Shown: positions 44,278-55,900 of the stretch, one piece after another | Layout: every line of letters begins with the position of its first letter | How positions within the stretch are numbered: position 1 is the first letter of the stretch | Origin: Whitmania pigra | Taxonomy: Eukaryota; Annelida; Clitellata; Hirudinida; Haemopidae | Length of the DNA stretch: 64,000 nt | NCBI GenBank assembly: GCA_021613335.1 | Contig: JAJTWR010000248.1 | Location: 1,038,501-1,102,500, forward strand | Direction: 5' to 3' | The notes under the pieces: model-generated | The model's input: only the letters and a program-made list of their open reading frames with translations | What the model was told of the DNA's origin: nothing | The model's database searches: none | Made by a program: the position numbers and the translations under genes

Positions 44278-44545
44278 CTTGCAAATTTAATTTATTTACT
44301 TAATGATGCATTAGGCGACATATTGATATTAAATGATAGGCAGAAAACTTTAGTTGGGATGCCTCAATGCACTGAAAAATGGCATTAACACGAGCCAAAT
44401 GCATCGAGGACGAAAACATAACATTAAATCAATCAATCAAGATCATGCAATGTAACATAATGTTAGCATTAGTAAAAGCAATATGTTTTTATAAGTAAGA
44501 TCATAAAAGAAAAGTTTGTTGCCTTCGTAAAGTGTTGAGTTCATC

Positions 44546-45168
44546 ATGAAATTCGGAAAGACAATATTGCTTGTGGCTTTGGTCTGCCTTTTGGTTCAGT
44601 CAGAAGCTGGCCCATTTAGAGATTTGCCAAGTAACATTAATATTATTTATTTATTAGATAATAAATGATTATTAACAGGCATTGTGTTAAATTAATGTGG
44701 TAATTATTCCTAATTGAAAATTAGGTGCAGAAAATGAAATATTTGAGTACTTGAAGAAATTAGGCAAGTATTTCTGTAACTGTTATTTATTAGACAATAA
44801 ATGATTATTAACAGGAATTATGTTAAATTAATGTGGAAATAATTCCTAATTGAAAATTAGGTCCAGAAAATCATCTATTTGAGTACTTGAAGAAATTAGG
44901 CAAGTATTTCTGCAATTCTGTAACTGTTATTCATGATTTTTCAATTAATAATTTTGTATTGTTGTATATTAATAATATATATATAATATAATATTATACT
45001 ATTAAATCATGATAATAACAATATTAGTAGCTCCAAATTGATAAATTAAGCATTTAATAAAATTAATCAAACATATAAATGTAGGGGAAAAGAGAAGTTG
45101 ATCCTTTCCCACTCCTCGAAAATGACTTCAACGTTCCTCTAAATACTGCCACAGTGGACACTATTTAA
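44546..45168 (+). CDS. Secreted peptide precursor with duplicated repeat exon
   Basis: Four exons: 44546-44630, 44725-44775, 44861-44919, 45085-45168; all GT-AG, phases 1-1-0; 92 residues. MKFGKTILLVALVCLLVQSEA is a signal peptide. Exons 2 and 3 encode near-identical units, ENEIFEYLKKLGKYFC and ENHLFEYLKKLGKYFC, each an amphipathic, Lys-rich segment ending in one cysteine. Exon 4 opens with GKR, a possible amidation and dibasic cleavage site, then an acidic tail (EVDPFPLLENDF). The exon pair and its introns form a 136-bp tandem duplication. I recognise no family; a neuropeptide or host-defence peptide is plausible. A TATA-like TTTTTATAAG lies about 60 bp upstream. Confidence 0.7.
44647..44928 (+). 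repeat. 136-bp tandem exon-intron duplication
   Basis: Copy 1 starts near 44647 and copy 2 near 44783. Both contain TTAACAGG, TTAAATTAATGTGG, the acceptor CCTAATTGAAAATTAG, the coding unit, and the donor CTGTAACTG. Copy 2 has an 8-bp insertion before the donor, which changes the exon's exit phase. Confidence 0.9.
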
Positions 45169-45869
45169 TATTGAAGTCTCAGTATAAAGTCATTTAATTC
45201 TTTAAATGGTGAAATAAATTTAATTAATTTATACTAATTTAAATTTAATACAAATTCAACATTGAACACAATGACAATCTGTTATTATTGAATTCTATTT
45301 TAAAATTAATTCATTTTAAAGAATCTTTATCGCTGTTATTATCTGAATAAATCAGTTTGAAGGCATTCAAAAACCAGATGTTATTTTTGAAGAGGCTCAT
45401 CGAAGACAGTTGAGACGTGCCAGCTTGCATAAATTCAATTAAATTCGTCCCACATCTTAAACATAATTTGTGGCTCTTAACCTTTTAGTCTTAAGGATGA
45501 ACACGCTTCCGCTGTCGGACAGACCCTGAAAGTAGTTATATACAAAATCATAAGCTATACACATCCACGCAATAAATTTTGTTTGTACGACATTTTGATT
45601 AGTAAATAAAGTAATTTGAAAGGGCATGTGTTTAACTGAGTTAGATCTTTGATAGATGAAGATATGGGAGGAGTAAAGTCTTAGACCATAACATTGACTT
45701 GAGAATAATTTAAGTGTAGATTTGGAAAAAGACGGACTATATTCACGTGCATTACGTAGAAAGTGTGAAGACCATCGATATATTGAGGGATAGAGGCACT
45801 GAAGGATTGCAACCATGTTGCTCCTGATATTAAAAAATCACAGATTCTCATTTCAGATATCCAAGGAAG

Positions 45870-45960
45870 TGGCACAAAGGTGACATTCGTCTGGTTCCCC
45901 GCCCACATTGGAACCCCGGCAATGAGAATGCTGGGCCATTAGCAAAAGCCGCCACTGGTA
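45870..45960 (+). pseudogene. LINE RNase H fragment
   Basis: The frame reads VTFVWFPAHIGTPGNENAG, then PLAKAAT, the conserved end of the RNase H domain found in Jockey/I-type LINEs (VxWxPxHxGxxGNExAD). Only this short end is readable; an indel near 45918 may be present. Confidence 0.65.
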
Positions 45961-46290
45961 CTTATTAACTATCCTATACCTGTGGAACATTCTATCTGAC
46001 CTTGTGACTCTATTCATATAGCGCCTTACAATCTATCATTATTAAATTAATATAATTTTTATGGACTTCACAAGCCTAAAACCTTAAGGTTCACAGACAA
46101 GACTTGGAAATGAGAACCACAAACTACCATATCATGTTGCTTTGTGGCAAAATCTCAAAATTAACATGTAATATCTAATATTCAAAATGAACCACTTTTA
46201 TTTGAGATGAAGTTTATTTTATGATTCTTAATTTGATGACAAGGCATTGCGATGGACGTTGTGATGCAACAGTTTGATTTCTTCTACTTC

Positions 46291-49028
46291 CTAAACCTTC
46301 TTTTTTCTCGTGTTCCGAGGTAGGATTTCACTGAAAATTGTATCGGAACCGGTTGGATTTTCATAAAAATATGCAGAAATTAAAATAAAACAATGATATA
46401 AATAATTGGTATAATTAATCGTTATGTTATTATACTATTACATTATAATAAAATATAACCGCATTATTAGAAAATTTTATTAAAATTTGTAATGATTATC
46501 ATAATTCAAATACTAATCCCTAATAATAATCATCTTTCTTTATTATCTTCCTTTGTAAAACTTTCATTTCCAATCATATCACAAAAAAGACGACAAATGC
46601 ATTCAGAGCTACTGACTGGTTTGCCTCTTGGCTGCTGGTCCAAAGAGTGCACTTATTTTGAACTCTTGTGCCCTTTCAAAGGCAGGGCTGACTTTTTTCT
46701 TGGGGACCGAATGGATGGCAATGATGCCTGTTTTTCTACAAGTTCAGTGATATGTGATGTTATCAGGAAGTAAATTTATTTATTTGAATCAATTGATTAT
46801 TTGATTTGTAATTAGCAGAATAAAAATTAAACTCATTTGATCAAAATTGTATTAAACCTCTCAAATAATATACTTACAGATTGTAGAATATTAATGATTA
46901 GATGTTTTTGAGAAAGTAGCATAACTATAATATTTTTTGGTAAATATAACATTTTGCTTAATTTTATTTAGCTCTAACAAGATGCAAAATAGGTCAAAAT
47001 GTTAGTATTTAATTGTTGTTATAGTTGAGAGCATGTTACCAAATATTAATTTGTAAGTAGGTACAATAGAAAAACCAAAATTCCAAGTCTCGTTGAGAAT
47101 AATGCATTTCAATCTTACAAATAACAAAATCAAACCTTTCATTATCTTCTTCTGCATCATCAACATGTTCTTCTTCCATGTCAACATCACCATCATCACC
47201 ATCATCACTGCCACCATCTGCAACCAAAAATATTACTGTTGAAAAATAATAAAAAATTATGATGATAACATCAATGATCTAAGTCAGGGGTCTCAAACTC
47301 AAATTGCTCCGCGGGCCAAGTGATGACTTCTAAAGTTCCTCGAGGGCCGCATAGCCAGAACTTGTTTAAAATGATAAAAAGTCATTAAACAAGACAACGT
47401 AATAAGAACGTAGTGCTTTACAAACTTTCTAAAAATCCATTTATTACAAATGCAATGTAGTCAATTTATGTATCGTTTTTGGCGTATCTGTATTTGGTTA
47501 ACTTAGGTTTCAGTCACTTTCTGTACTGACTGCTGACCTGGCAGCCTTTTGCGTCAACAAGGGCATCAATATTAGGCTTGATTTTGTGAGAAGAAACCAA
47601 TCTCAGTGTTGCTTGCAAATGTTCATTAGTGAGCTGTGACCTCAGTACAGACTTGTTAACTTTCATGGATGAGAAAAATTGTTCACATGCATATGTACTG
47701 CCAAACATTGCAAGAATCCTTGCAGTAGCAGAGAGTAACCTTGGAAATATTTCTTGTAACTCTCGAAGGACTACGAATAAATAAGTAGGTAAGATTTTCT
47801 CCTGGTTAAGATGGCGCTTTTGCAAAAGTTCAAACACCGGCAATAGAACAATTGAAAAATGTAATGTAAATTTTTATTAATATGTATTCGTCACGGGCCG
47901 CGTGTTTGAGACCCCTGATCTAAGTGATCAAATAAAATAACATTTGTTAAAACAATCCATTGAAAATTATACCAGACTTTGACTAATTCTTTTTCTTATA
48001 TGCACACATTTGATTTACAAGTGCATTGGTATTAAGCATTAAAAGAATAGACTTAAATGAAAACAAAACAATAAGCTACCAATCTAATGAAGACTCAATA
48101 ACTCAAAAATAAAAATTGACTTACTCATTTCATCATCTTCGTCTTTTTCAATCGTTTCCCTCTTCGTAGCGATCTTCTTGGGTTCATCGTCGATGTTTTC
48201 GAGAAAGTCTTCCGACAGTTTCGTGCTCTCCAGTTTGGCCAATTTTTGTTTCTGTTTGTCAATAAAACATGCAAATGTATTTTTAGTAGATTTATTAATT
48301 TAATCATCATTCAACAAATATTAAAAACTTTCAGGAAGCACACCGATGGCTTGTAATTCAAACTTAAATGTCAAAGGTCTTTAAGAGTTCCACTGAGATA
48401 TCTACCAACTTAGTAAGATTCACAATCAATATCATCACCAATCCAGCATCAGTGTCATCAAATCTAAAAACAAATTACCAACTTTTTGCTCAACAAACAA
48501 TTCCTCGTGCCTCTTTCTCTTCTGCTTCAATCGTTCCTTTTCCTCCTCGAGTTTCTTCGAGATGTTCCTCTTAGTTTCAAGCATTTTCTCGAGTCCCTCC
48601 TTGAATGTCATTTCCTCGGGGGCACCATCACTGTCGCTGTCGTCACTGATCTTACCCTTGTTCTTCTTGTGCTTGTCTAGTGGAAAGCATTTGACAATTA
48701 CAATAATTTCTTTTTGCATTTCTATTAATAACTGCTTTAGTTGCTAATCTCAAGGTACAGATATAACTTTGGCTAAGAATAAATTTAAAAGCAATTTTCA
48801 TCTTCAATGAATTGGTGTAATAATTGTTATAATAATAAAAATAATAATAATTAAAAAAAAGATTTATTTCGAATAATCAAAGGCTTAACAAAAACTTTAG
48901 AAAGTTTCCAATACTCCCCGTGATGAATTTTGTTTAAATAACAGCTAGTTTGCTTAAAGCATTCATTCTTAAATTTGACTCAAATTTTGAAGATCCATCA
49001 GCATGCTTAATATCCACTTACTTGTCAT
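46291..49028 (-). CDS. NOL7: NOL7-like nucleolar protein
   Basis: Six exons on the minus strand: 49028-49022, 48676-48483, 48251-48125, 47217-47136, 46735-46613, 46330-46291; phases agree, 190 residues (human NOL7 is 257). The first coding exon is only seven bases. The core has DSDGAPEEMTF, then RLKQKRKRHEELFVEQK followed by KQKLAKLESTKLSEDFLENI, matching the NOL7 APEELTF...KRKRREELFIEQK arrangement. An acidic stretch (DDGDDGDVDMEEEHVDD) follows, then FERAQEFKISALFGPAAKRQ, which matches the conserved C-terminal block, and a basic tail RNTRKKKV. The family acts in the nucleolus in small-subunit rRNA processing. A hAT element lies in intron 3. The donor of exon 2 (GTTGGT) is weak. Confidence 0.82.
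47285..47917 (-). mobile_element. hAT (Charlie-type) transposon
   Basis: The ends are CAGGGGTCTCAAAC...GTTTGAGACCCCTG with perfect 8-bp duplications ATCTAAGT (47277-47284 and 47918-47925). The minus strand (47514-47843) encodes the transposase C-terminus: MFGSTYACEQFFSSMKVNKS, LRSQLTNEHL, then a short tail. The rest of the transposase is deleted. It lies in NOL7 intron 3. Confidence 0.92.
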
Positions 49029-49438
49029 CGTATTTTTGTTGATTGATTTTCTACAAACGAGTTGATGTTTTAAACTCCCAATTTGACGATTAATCATCCA
49101 GTTAATAAAAGATGCTAATTATTTTATAACTCGGCGATTCTGCCGACAATCTAGTTTAAAATGCCTGAGTTGACACAACCGAATCAAATATCGTTCATAA
49201 CAAAAACAAATTTGTAATCTAAAAGTAGAATGTTTAATAAGTATAATGTTTAATAATATGTTTATTACATTTTTCTAGATTTTAAAATAATTTCTACGTC
49301 TACCTTAGAAGATATCTACGCAAGATTTAAATTTTATATTGAAACAAACGACTTAGCTGACTTCCATTAGGGGAATATTTGACCTGAAGATTTTACGGTT
49401 GAACTCAGCGAAAGATGCATTAGAAAATTAGAGGTCAC

Positions 49439-49450
49439 ATTATATATAAG
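49439..49450 (+). promoter_or_regulatory. TATA box candidate, protocadherin gene
   Basis: ATTATATATAAG lies about 90 bp before the protocadherin start codon in a region otherwise free of coding signal. Confidence 0.4.
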
Positions 49451-49537
49451 AAAGAGGAATCCAATTTTTAAAATTATTTCAAGCGCATCTTGCAAGAAGC
49501 TACCTTTAAGTCGGCCTTCTAGTTTTACATTCTTAAC

Positions 49538-52066
49538 ATGTCTGTTTCTTGGCTATTTCTTACTGGTTTAATCAATTTAATTGAGAGTAAAAACGTTGCT
49601 GTAAAAACCAATTCTATTCTGAGAAATAGTACTATCAAGAGGAACCAATCTGAGGTTGGACAACTAGAACTTCGCTATGAAGCCTTCGAAGAACTGCCGC
49701 CAGAAACTGTGATTGGAGATTTGGTTGCTGATTTGTTAAAGTTGAAGTTGAATGATCACTTGGTTATTAACTACAACAATTTCCAAAAAAACAATTTTTT
49801 AGTTCTCTCTCAAAAAGTTGCCGGAAGGCATGTATCATCCAGTTCAGTGACACTTTTTGGAGTCAATTCGACATCTGGAATCTTGAAAGTTGTCGAACAA
49901 ATTGACCGCGAAGAGATGTGTTCGGGTAATGCTTTCAGTCACGATTCTTGCTTTGTTCATTTGGACGTTCTTAACTCAGTCGAGAGCGGAGGTTGGCCAT
50001 GTTTTCGTGAAATCTTAAAAATCACAGTCGAAATTTTGGACATCAACGATCACAAGCCCACCTTCAAACGAGTCGGAAAATCTTTCCAAGCGTCGTTCTC
50101 AGAACTGGCGCCAATAGGCAGCGGATCTGCTCTACCTTTAGCGGATGATAAGGATTCTACCAAGTTTGGTATTCAGACGTATTTCATCGAAGAAATATCG
50201 GCAGATGAAAACATAAGTTCACATTTTCACGATACTTTCTTCAGAAATCGCGAACTCTCGGAAAAAAACGAAGTGACGAGCAAATTTTTCCGACTGGACA
50301 TCCAAAAGTTAAAAGAAAATGGTCTAATTCTTGGCGTGGTTTTGCGCATTAAAGCTCAGTTAGATAGAGAATCTAGAGACGTTCACTGGCTGCAATTAAT
50401 GGCTGTCGATGGCGGCAATCCGGCCTTTCAAGCCCAGTTGTTGATCAAAGTTACTGTCGAAGATTTTAATGATAATTCTCCAAGGTTCGATCAGACCATT
50501 TACGAATTCGATATCAACCAAATCCCCAGCGGTGAATTTGCAGTGGGCAAAGTTAAGGCAGGGGATTCTGATATTGGTAAGAACGGTGAAGTTCATTACT
50601 TCATTGATTCCTGTCAGATCATTTCACCAATCGATTGGCAACATCCTCTAGAAATTGATCTCGCTGACTTTGGATCTTCAGATGTTTTCTTTGCAGACGA
50701 AGCGACTGGAGAATTATTCATCCGGAAAAGTTTATGGAAAATCGAAGAGACTGTTATCTTCAAGCTGGTCCTGAGGGCTGAGGACCGAGGGGATCACCCA
50801 CTGAGCGACAGGACAACGGTGTTCGTCAGAATTATCCCTTCTCTGCTCAGTTCATCACATCGTGACTTAGCTCCAGGAAAAGCCTCAAACAACTACAGCT
50901 TTCCACATCATGGATCCTTCATGAAGATAGGCTTGCCAGAAACCGCGGCAAAGTTGGCTGCCGATCGATTCGAAGAAATCGACTTGAAGTTTTCCAGGAC
51001 AGAATTTTCTTTCCAAGTTTACGAAAACCAACCTGAGGGCACTTATGTTGGCGTTCCTAGCCTCATTTACAAAAGAACTGGCCATGGTGCAAAAAATGAG
51101 GCAAAGATAAAACGCAATACTACCAAAAGTGGTAACACTACCTTCCGATTGAAGGGGAATAAAATGATACATGATCATTTTCATCTGGATTCTCAGAGTG
51201 GAACACTAATGACGTCCACGGAACTTGATAGAGAAATGAGGGAATTCTACCATTTCTTGGTTGAACTCTTGGATGTTAGACAAGGCACCAAGGCATTAGT
51301 GGTTGATTCTGCCAACGTATCAGTTCAAGTACTTGATTCCAACGATAACTATCCATTTCTGACGCTGGTAGAACAGTTAAGTGGATATTACAAATCTTTT
51401 ACCGTTCCAGAGACGCAGTTTTTCGGTTATTCAGATCAGAGGCAGAGAAGTTCGAAAGGGTTCTCCGCTTCCTTCAGTCTGATCTTGCCTGCGTTCGTTT
51501 CAGCCGATACCGCACTCTTTTCTGTCCACGTCAGCGACCTCGACGAGGGACAAAACGCTGAAGTAGATGTTGAAGTTCATAGCACGAATGCCCTTCTCAG
51601 ATTTGACCAAGTAAGACAGGAAATAGAATTTGACAACTATCATGACTGCAACCATCGTGAGACCATTTCCCTCGTGGCAGAGGCTTGCGACGGCGGCTTG
51701 CCAAGGTTATGCTCTTTCCTCGAACTGCTACTGACGTGTCCTCTCGAATCCAATAACTCTATCAGCGACTGGAACCTCGCTAGGGCCAAAACCATCCTCG
51801 GGAGCGTCAACACCAAGTTGAACCTTCTCGTCGTTGGAGCTTTGACAGCACTTCTCACCTTCTCTACGGTTCTCGCATGCTTCTTCATAACTGGTTACTT
51901 GAGAAACCTGATCAGAAAGTCAAGTCCAAACCGAGCGGAAAAGTTCAGACCTGTCTGGAGTGTCAAAAGAGAAGTATTTGCGAGACCAGATGTGGATTTT
52001 TTCAGGGCTCCCCCTTTATGGGCGGACAACTTGGAAAATTGTCTCCTCCACACGACCGACGTCTGA
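49538..52066 (+). CDS. Single-exon protocadherin-like protein
   Basis: An uninterrupted 842-residue frame. The start MSVSWLFLTGLINLIES is a moderate signal peptide. Cadherin repeats are marked by calcium-binding motifs: DREEM and DINDHKP (about residue 168), LDRESRD and DFNDNSP (about 308), DSDIGKNGE and AEDRGDHP (about 415), LDREMRE (about 563) and DSNDNYP (about 600), DLDEGQNAE. That gives about five ectodomain repeats, the last ending in a cysteine-bearing CDGGLPRLC segment. A membrane segment near 763-788 (VGALTALLTFSTVLACFFI) is followed by a cytoplasmic tail of about 54 residues. Family role: calcium-dependent cell-cell adhesion, often in the nervous system. Splicing to a longer tail is not excluded. 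Confidence 0.88.
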   Translation: MSVSWLFLTGLINLIESKNVAVKTNSILRNSTIKRNQSEVGQLELRYEAFEELPPETVIGDLVADLLKLKLNDHLVINYNNFQKNNFLVLSQKVAGRHVSSSSVTLFGVNSTSGILKVVEQIDREEMCSGNAFSHDSCFVHLDVLNSVESGGWPCFREILKITVEILDINDHKPTFKRVGKSFQASFSELAPIGSGSALPLADDKDSTKFGIQTYFIEEISADENISSHFHDTFFRNRELSEKNEVTSKFFRLDIQKLKENGLILGVVLRIKAQLDRESRDVHWLQLMAVDGGNPAFQAQLLIKVTVEDFNDNSPRFDQTIYEFDINQIPSGEFAVGKVKAGDSDIGKNGEVHYFIDSCQIISPIDWQHPLEIDLADFGSSDVFFADEATGELFIRKSLWKIEETVIFKLVLRAEDRGDHPLSDRTTVFVRIIPSLLSSSHRDLAPGKASNNYSFPHHGSFMKIGLPETAAKLAADRFEEIDLKFSRTEFSFQVYENQPEGTYVGVPSLIYKRTGHGAKNEAKIKRNTTKSGNTTFRLKGNKMIHDHFHLDSQSGTLMTSTELDREMREFYHFLVELLDVRQGTKALVVDSANVSVQVLDSNDNYPFLTLVEQLSGYYKSFTVPETQFFGYSDQRQRSSKGFSASFSLILPAFVSADTALFSVHVSDLDEGQNAEVDVEVHSTNALLRFDQVRQEIEFDNYHDCNHRETISLVAEACDGGLPRLCSFLELLLTCPLESNNSISDWNLARAKTILGSVNTKLNLLVVGALTALLTFSTVLACFFITGYLRNLIRKSSPNRAEKFRPVWSVKREVFARPDVDFFRAPPLWADNLENCLLHTTDV

Positions 52067-52379
52067 TAGGTGCAGGTTTGGAACCCCTTTGAGGAGGTGT
52101 AATGTCGGTTAAAAGGATTGCCCAATGTTCGACGCGTTCTTCTTCTTTTCTCCCGTTAGCTCCCAATTCGCGAACACCGTTTTCCAAAAGTGCTGTCATG
52201 CCGACTTAGATACGCCGTAAACAACTTCGTAAAAAAGATTTGCTCCCGCTCGTCGTAAAAGAAAAAAATACTAATCGATTATCGGATTTTTATCGAAACT
52301 ACTTTGAGTTCATTGTTACTACCATCTTTTTAAGTTATATCCTGCTGTGTTTGTGCTTGTTTCTAATTGTGTGTCTCAA

Positions 52380-52500
52380 AAATAACAATAATAATTAATT
52401 TATAAAGCGCCATGTGCATAGCGTCAGAGGCGCCTTGTGTCTTCGCTGTCCCATGAAGTCCTGAAGAGATGGGTCTTCAGGTGGCGTTAAAATTTGTTCG
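52380..52500 (+). repeat. Dispersed TTTATAAAGCGCC repeat
   Basis: AATAATAATTAATTTATAAAGCGCC is followed by ATGTGCATAGCGTCAGAGGC and a GAAGAGATGGGTCTTCAGG hairpin. The first 45 bp match 30222-30265. This is a SINE-like or MITE-like family common enough to appear twice here. Confidence 0.7.
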
Positions 52501-52945
52501 GATTTATTTTTAAAAAGTTCAACTAATACAAGAAATTTAATTTAACAATCCTAACGTAAGATATTTTTATCTAATCAAATAACTTGAACAACAGCCCTTC
52601 AAATCGTTAATAAGAAGAATTCTCTGTAGAAAAAGTTGAACTCATGAACAAGGACAGAATTCTGAGTATACAAATTTCCCATAAAAATGAGATTAATGAT
52701 ATTTAAATAATAAACACGAGCAAACAAAACAAAATAAATAACAGAAAATAATGAAAAATTTAAAAATATAAAATTACAAAACTTCCAAAAACATGTTAGA
52801 AGTTGTTGCGTTTCAAAAAATAACGTGAAATTAAAAGAGCTAAAAAGTTAAAAGATCAGAACAGGTTAGCAGTCAAATGGTAGTCAAATAACATTTAATA
52901 ATCAACAAGATGAGCCTAAATATCGTCGACGAAAGGCCTATTCAA

Positions 52946-55900
52946 TCAAAAGAAGAGATTAATCTTCTGAACGATGGGGGCCTGGCACATGTGGCAGTTC
53001 CTGAGACCAAGGGAGCAGTTCTTGCAGGACACGTGACCGCACTGGAAGGCCTCTTCGACTTTTGACTCGAGACATATGGCACACAAATGAAAAGGAGGTT
53101 CCTTTGACTTCCCCATTGTGACTTCACAACTTGGAGAGGCAAATGGTCGATTCAACAAGTAATAATTTAATTAATTAACCAATAATAATAATAAAAAATA
53201 ACAATAATAATTTTGCAGCCTTAACGTAATCAAAACATTTATTTAAACTATATTATTTAAGAAGAAACTTAAATGAAATTGATAAAGGCCCTTTAAAATT
53301 ATTACTTAATCACTACTATTACTTAAGCAAACAAAGCAGTATGGACAACAGACTGTTTCACATGTTCAGAGAGCACTTGGCAGATATTACGAGGAAGATT
53401 CTTATCATTGTAAGAGGCACCTCTCTTGACAAGGAGACAGGCCAGGGGTAGGCCGGGATAGAGGTCAAGGAGAGTAGGATGGATTTCTTGTGCAATCTGA
53501 AGCGTCGACATTACTATTTGTTGCGAGACTAACATTGTGGACTTAGCATATTAATAATAATGCTTAAAATAATGTGTTATAACTTATTCATTGTGTATTA
53601 TTACATATTTAAAATCTTATTGGTGGTTATAATAAACATTTAATATTTACATCATATACCTCAGCAAATTCCCCACTTGATTTGTGATTAATTTCAAGTT
53701 TCATGATTTTCTTGAGAGTCAACTCAATACAGCCTTCTCCAGTTGGAAGTGTCTGATTGATATCTGCTCCTGAAATACAAGAAGATTGAGGCCATAAAGT
53801 AATAATGCATTATTATCGAGTGATGACATGCCAAGGAATGTATGTGTTTATTTGTGTTTTTTGTTAAAACATGCCAGGTTATATGTAAGTCCATTTTCCA
53901 TTTATCAATTAATTCTGAAACCTTTTGAATGTTAATTTATGCCTGGGAAATATTTATTGAGCATGTTAATTAACTCAGCATAATTAAATCACTAGGTCAC
54001 CAATATTGAATGTTAATAGACAAAAAAGGTTTCCAAAGTAATCAAATTGAAACTGAATCTGACCCTTTTCAACGAGAAACAATGCAATGTCAGCATGACC
54101 ATTTTCGACGGCCAGGTGCAGAGGGGTGAATCCAAAGGATGACGCAACATTTACAGAGGCTCCTCCCTTGTCATGAATATTCGTCGATTAAAACATAAGA
54201 ATATACTCTTTGCATTATTTCAGGATCATATGTTACTGTTAGTTTCACCTTTCCAACAATAGTTTCTTAATAATAGATCCAAACACCCACAAAATCTTTT
54301 TAGCCCTTAAACTCTCCCGTGATGCAATCGCCTACCTTTTCCACCAAGCACCTGGCTGCCTCCATGTTACCGTGAATGCAAGACAAATGGAGGGCAGAGT
54401 TGTTCTGCCTTTCCCTCCTTGCCATGCCGGGCCACCTTTCCAGTATCTGCTCGATGGCGCTTGGGAACAAAAGAGTTGAATTGTTATTCTGATCTATCTT
54501 TTAAGATAAATTAATTAAGTCAATAGAAATCACTAAATTAATTTCGTTAGAAGCTTTTGGAATAAGGTTTAAAACTTTTATATTCATTTCAGATACTTTC
54601 GGATACTACAAGTTTCAGCTTTCTTTAAATTAAACAATTACTATTAATGACATCTTCACAATATCATCATCATTATATTAACCATTATCATTTTAGATAA
54701 GGTCCTAGATGTCTTACAAACATCGTCTATAAACGACTCGCAGACTCACAAGGTGTTTCCGAACTTTGCGGCAAGTTGGAGTCCGTCCTCGTCGTTAAAG
54801 TTGCTGATGCTGGGGATGAGGGACTCGTTCGACAGGACGTCCCTGATGACTCCGTCCATGCCACTTTGGATGGCCACATGGAGGATGGTGTTACCATTTT
54901 CATCCTGCCGTGTTCAAGATTGATGGCGTTTACATGTGGCAAATGTGAAAATAGATGTTGAGTTGTTGTTATTTATTATTTGGGGTAAAATTGATCTTGT
55001 GAACGTTTCAGGATGTTCCATACTTTTACATCTACGATGCCTATTTGATAATCACCAAAACAAACTATTATTATTGGCCTGCAGGTTGGTTGAATGGGTT
55101 AAGTTCCTGCATATGACAGTACTATGGCAACGGTCGTGACATGTCGAGTTCAAAACCAAGCCTGCATTGCTACAAGCACCCTTGGGAAGGACGTGCTATG
55201 TAAATGTTTATAAGAATGATGCTATTATGCTGTATGCATGATATAAATTAAGTTACAGAATTACATTAACTATTCTTTTATTGCAATGCATAATTATAAT
55301 TGAGATTTACAATCCTTCATAATTATGATTTTTACTTAAAACTAAGCCAAGCAAATTTAACAATTATGCATTACTTATGAATGGAATCAGAAGAAAAGTG
55401 GTATGCATGGCAATTCTATCACCTGTCCATTGATGTCGTATGTCTTGTCCTTCAACATTTGTGCAACATTTCCAACAAGTTGTCCACCTTCAGCATCCCC
55501 ACACAACTTAGCTGCAACCTGCATTATTGTGGTATTGATAATATCAGCTCTCTAGTAATACTAATTAACGAAAATAATAATAATTAATAAGAATAAAAAC
55601 ATAAAATAATAAAAATAATTACTAATTAAATGTAATTACAACAACATTGGCATGTAAATTTATTCAACGATGCAACTGTAGTTATAATACCAATGACCAT
55701 AATGATGATGGTGATGATGATTATAATGATTATAACCAACAAACCATAAACTTCTTGTTAATGATAACAGATACATGTGATAATGATGTCATAACCCAAC
55801 AAGATAATAGTATTAATATTATAATGATATTAATTAAGTAATAGCATTAATTAGATTCAACCAATACATTCATACCTGAGTACCTTTCACCAAGCGAGTG

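Noticed and set aside
44762..44768. GC-AG introns (donor GGCAAGT) in the peptide gene
   Set aside because: They keep exons open, but lead to an early stop or a less sensible last exon. Standard GT donors downstream give a consistent 92-residue frame.
51640..52199. Minus-strand frames over the protocadherin 3' end
   Set aside because: They are antisense shadows of a strong coding exon and have no domain of their own.
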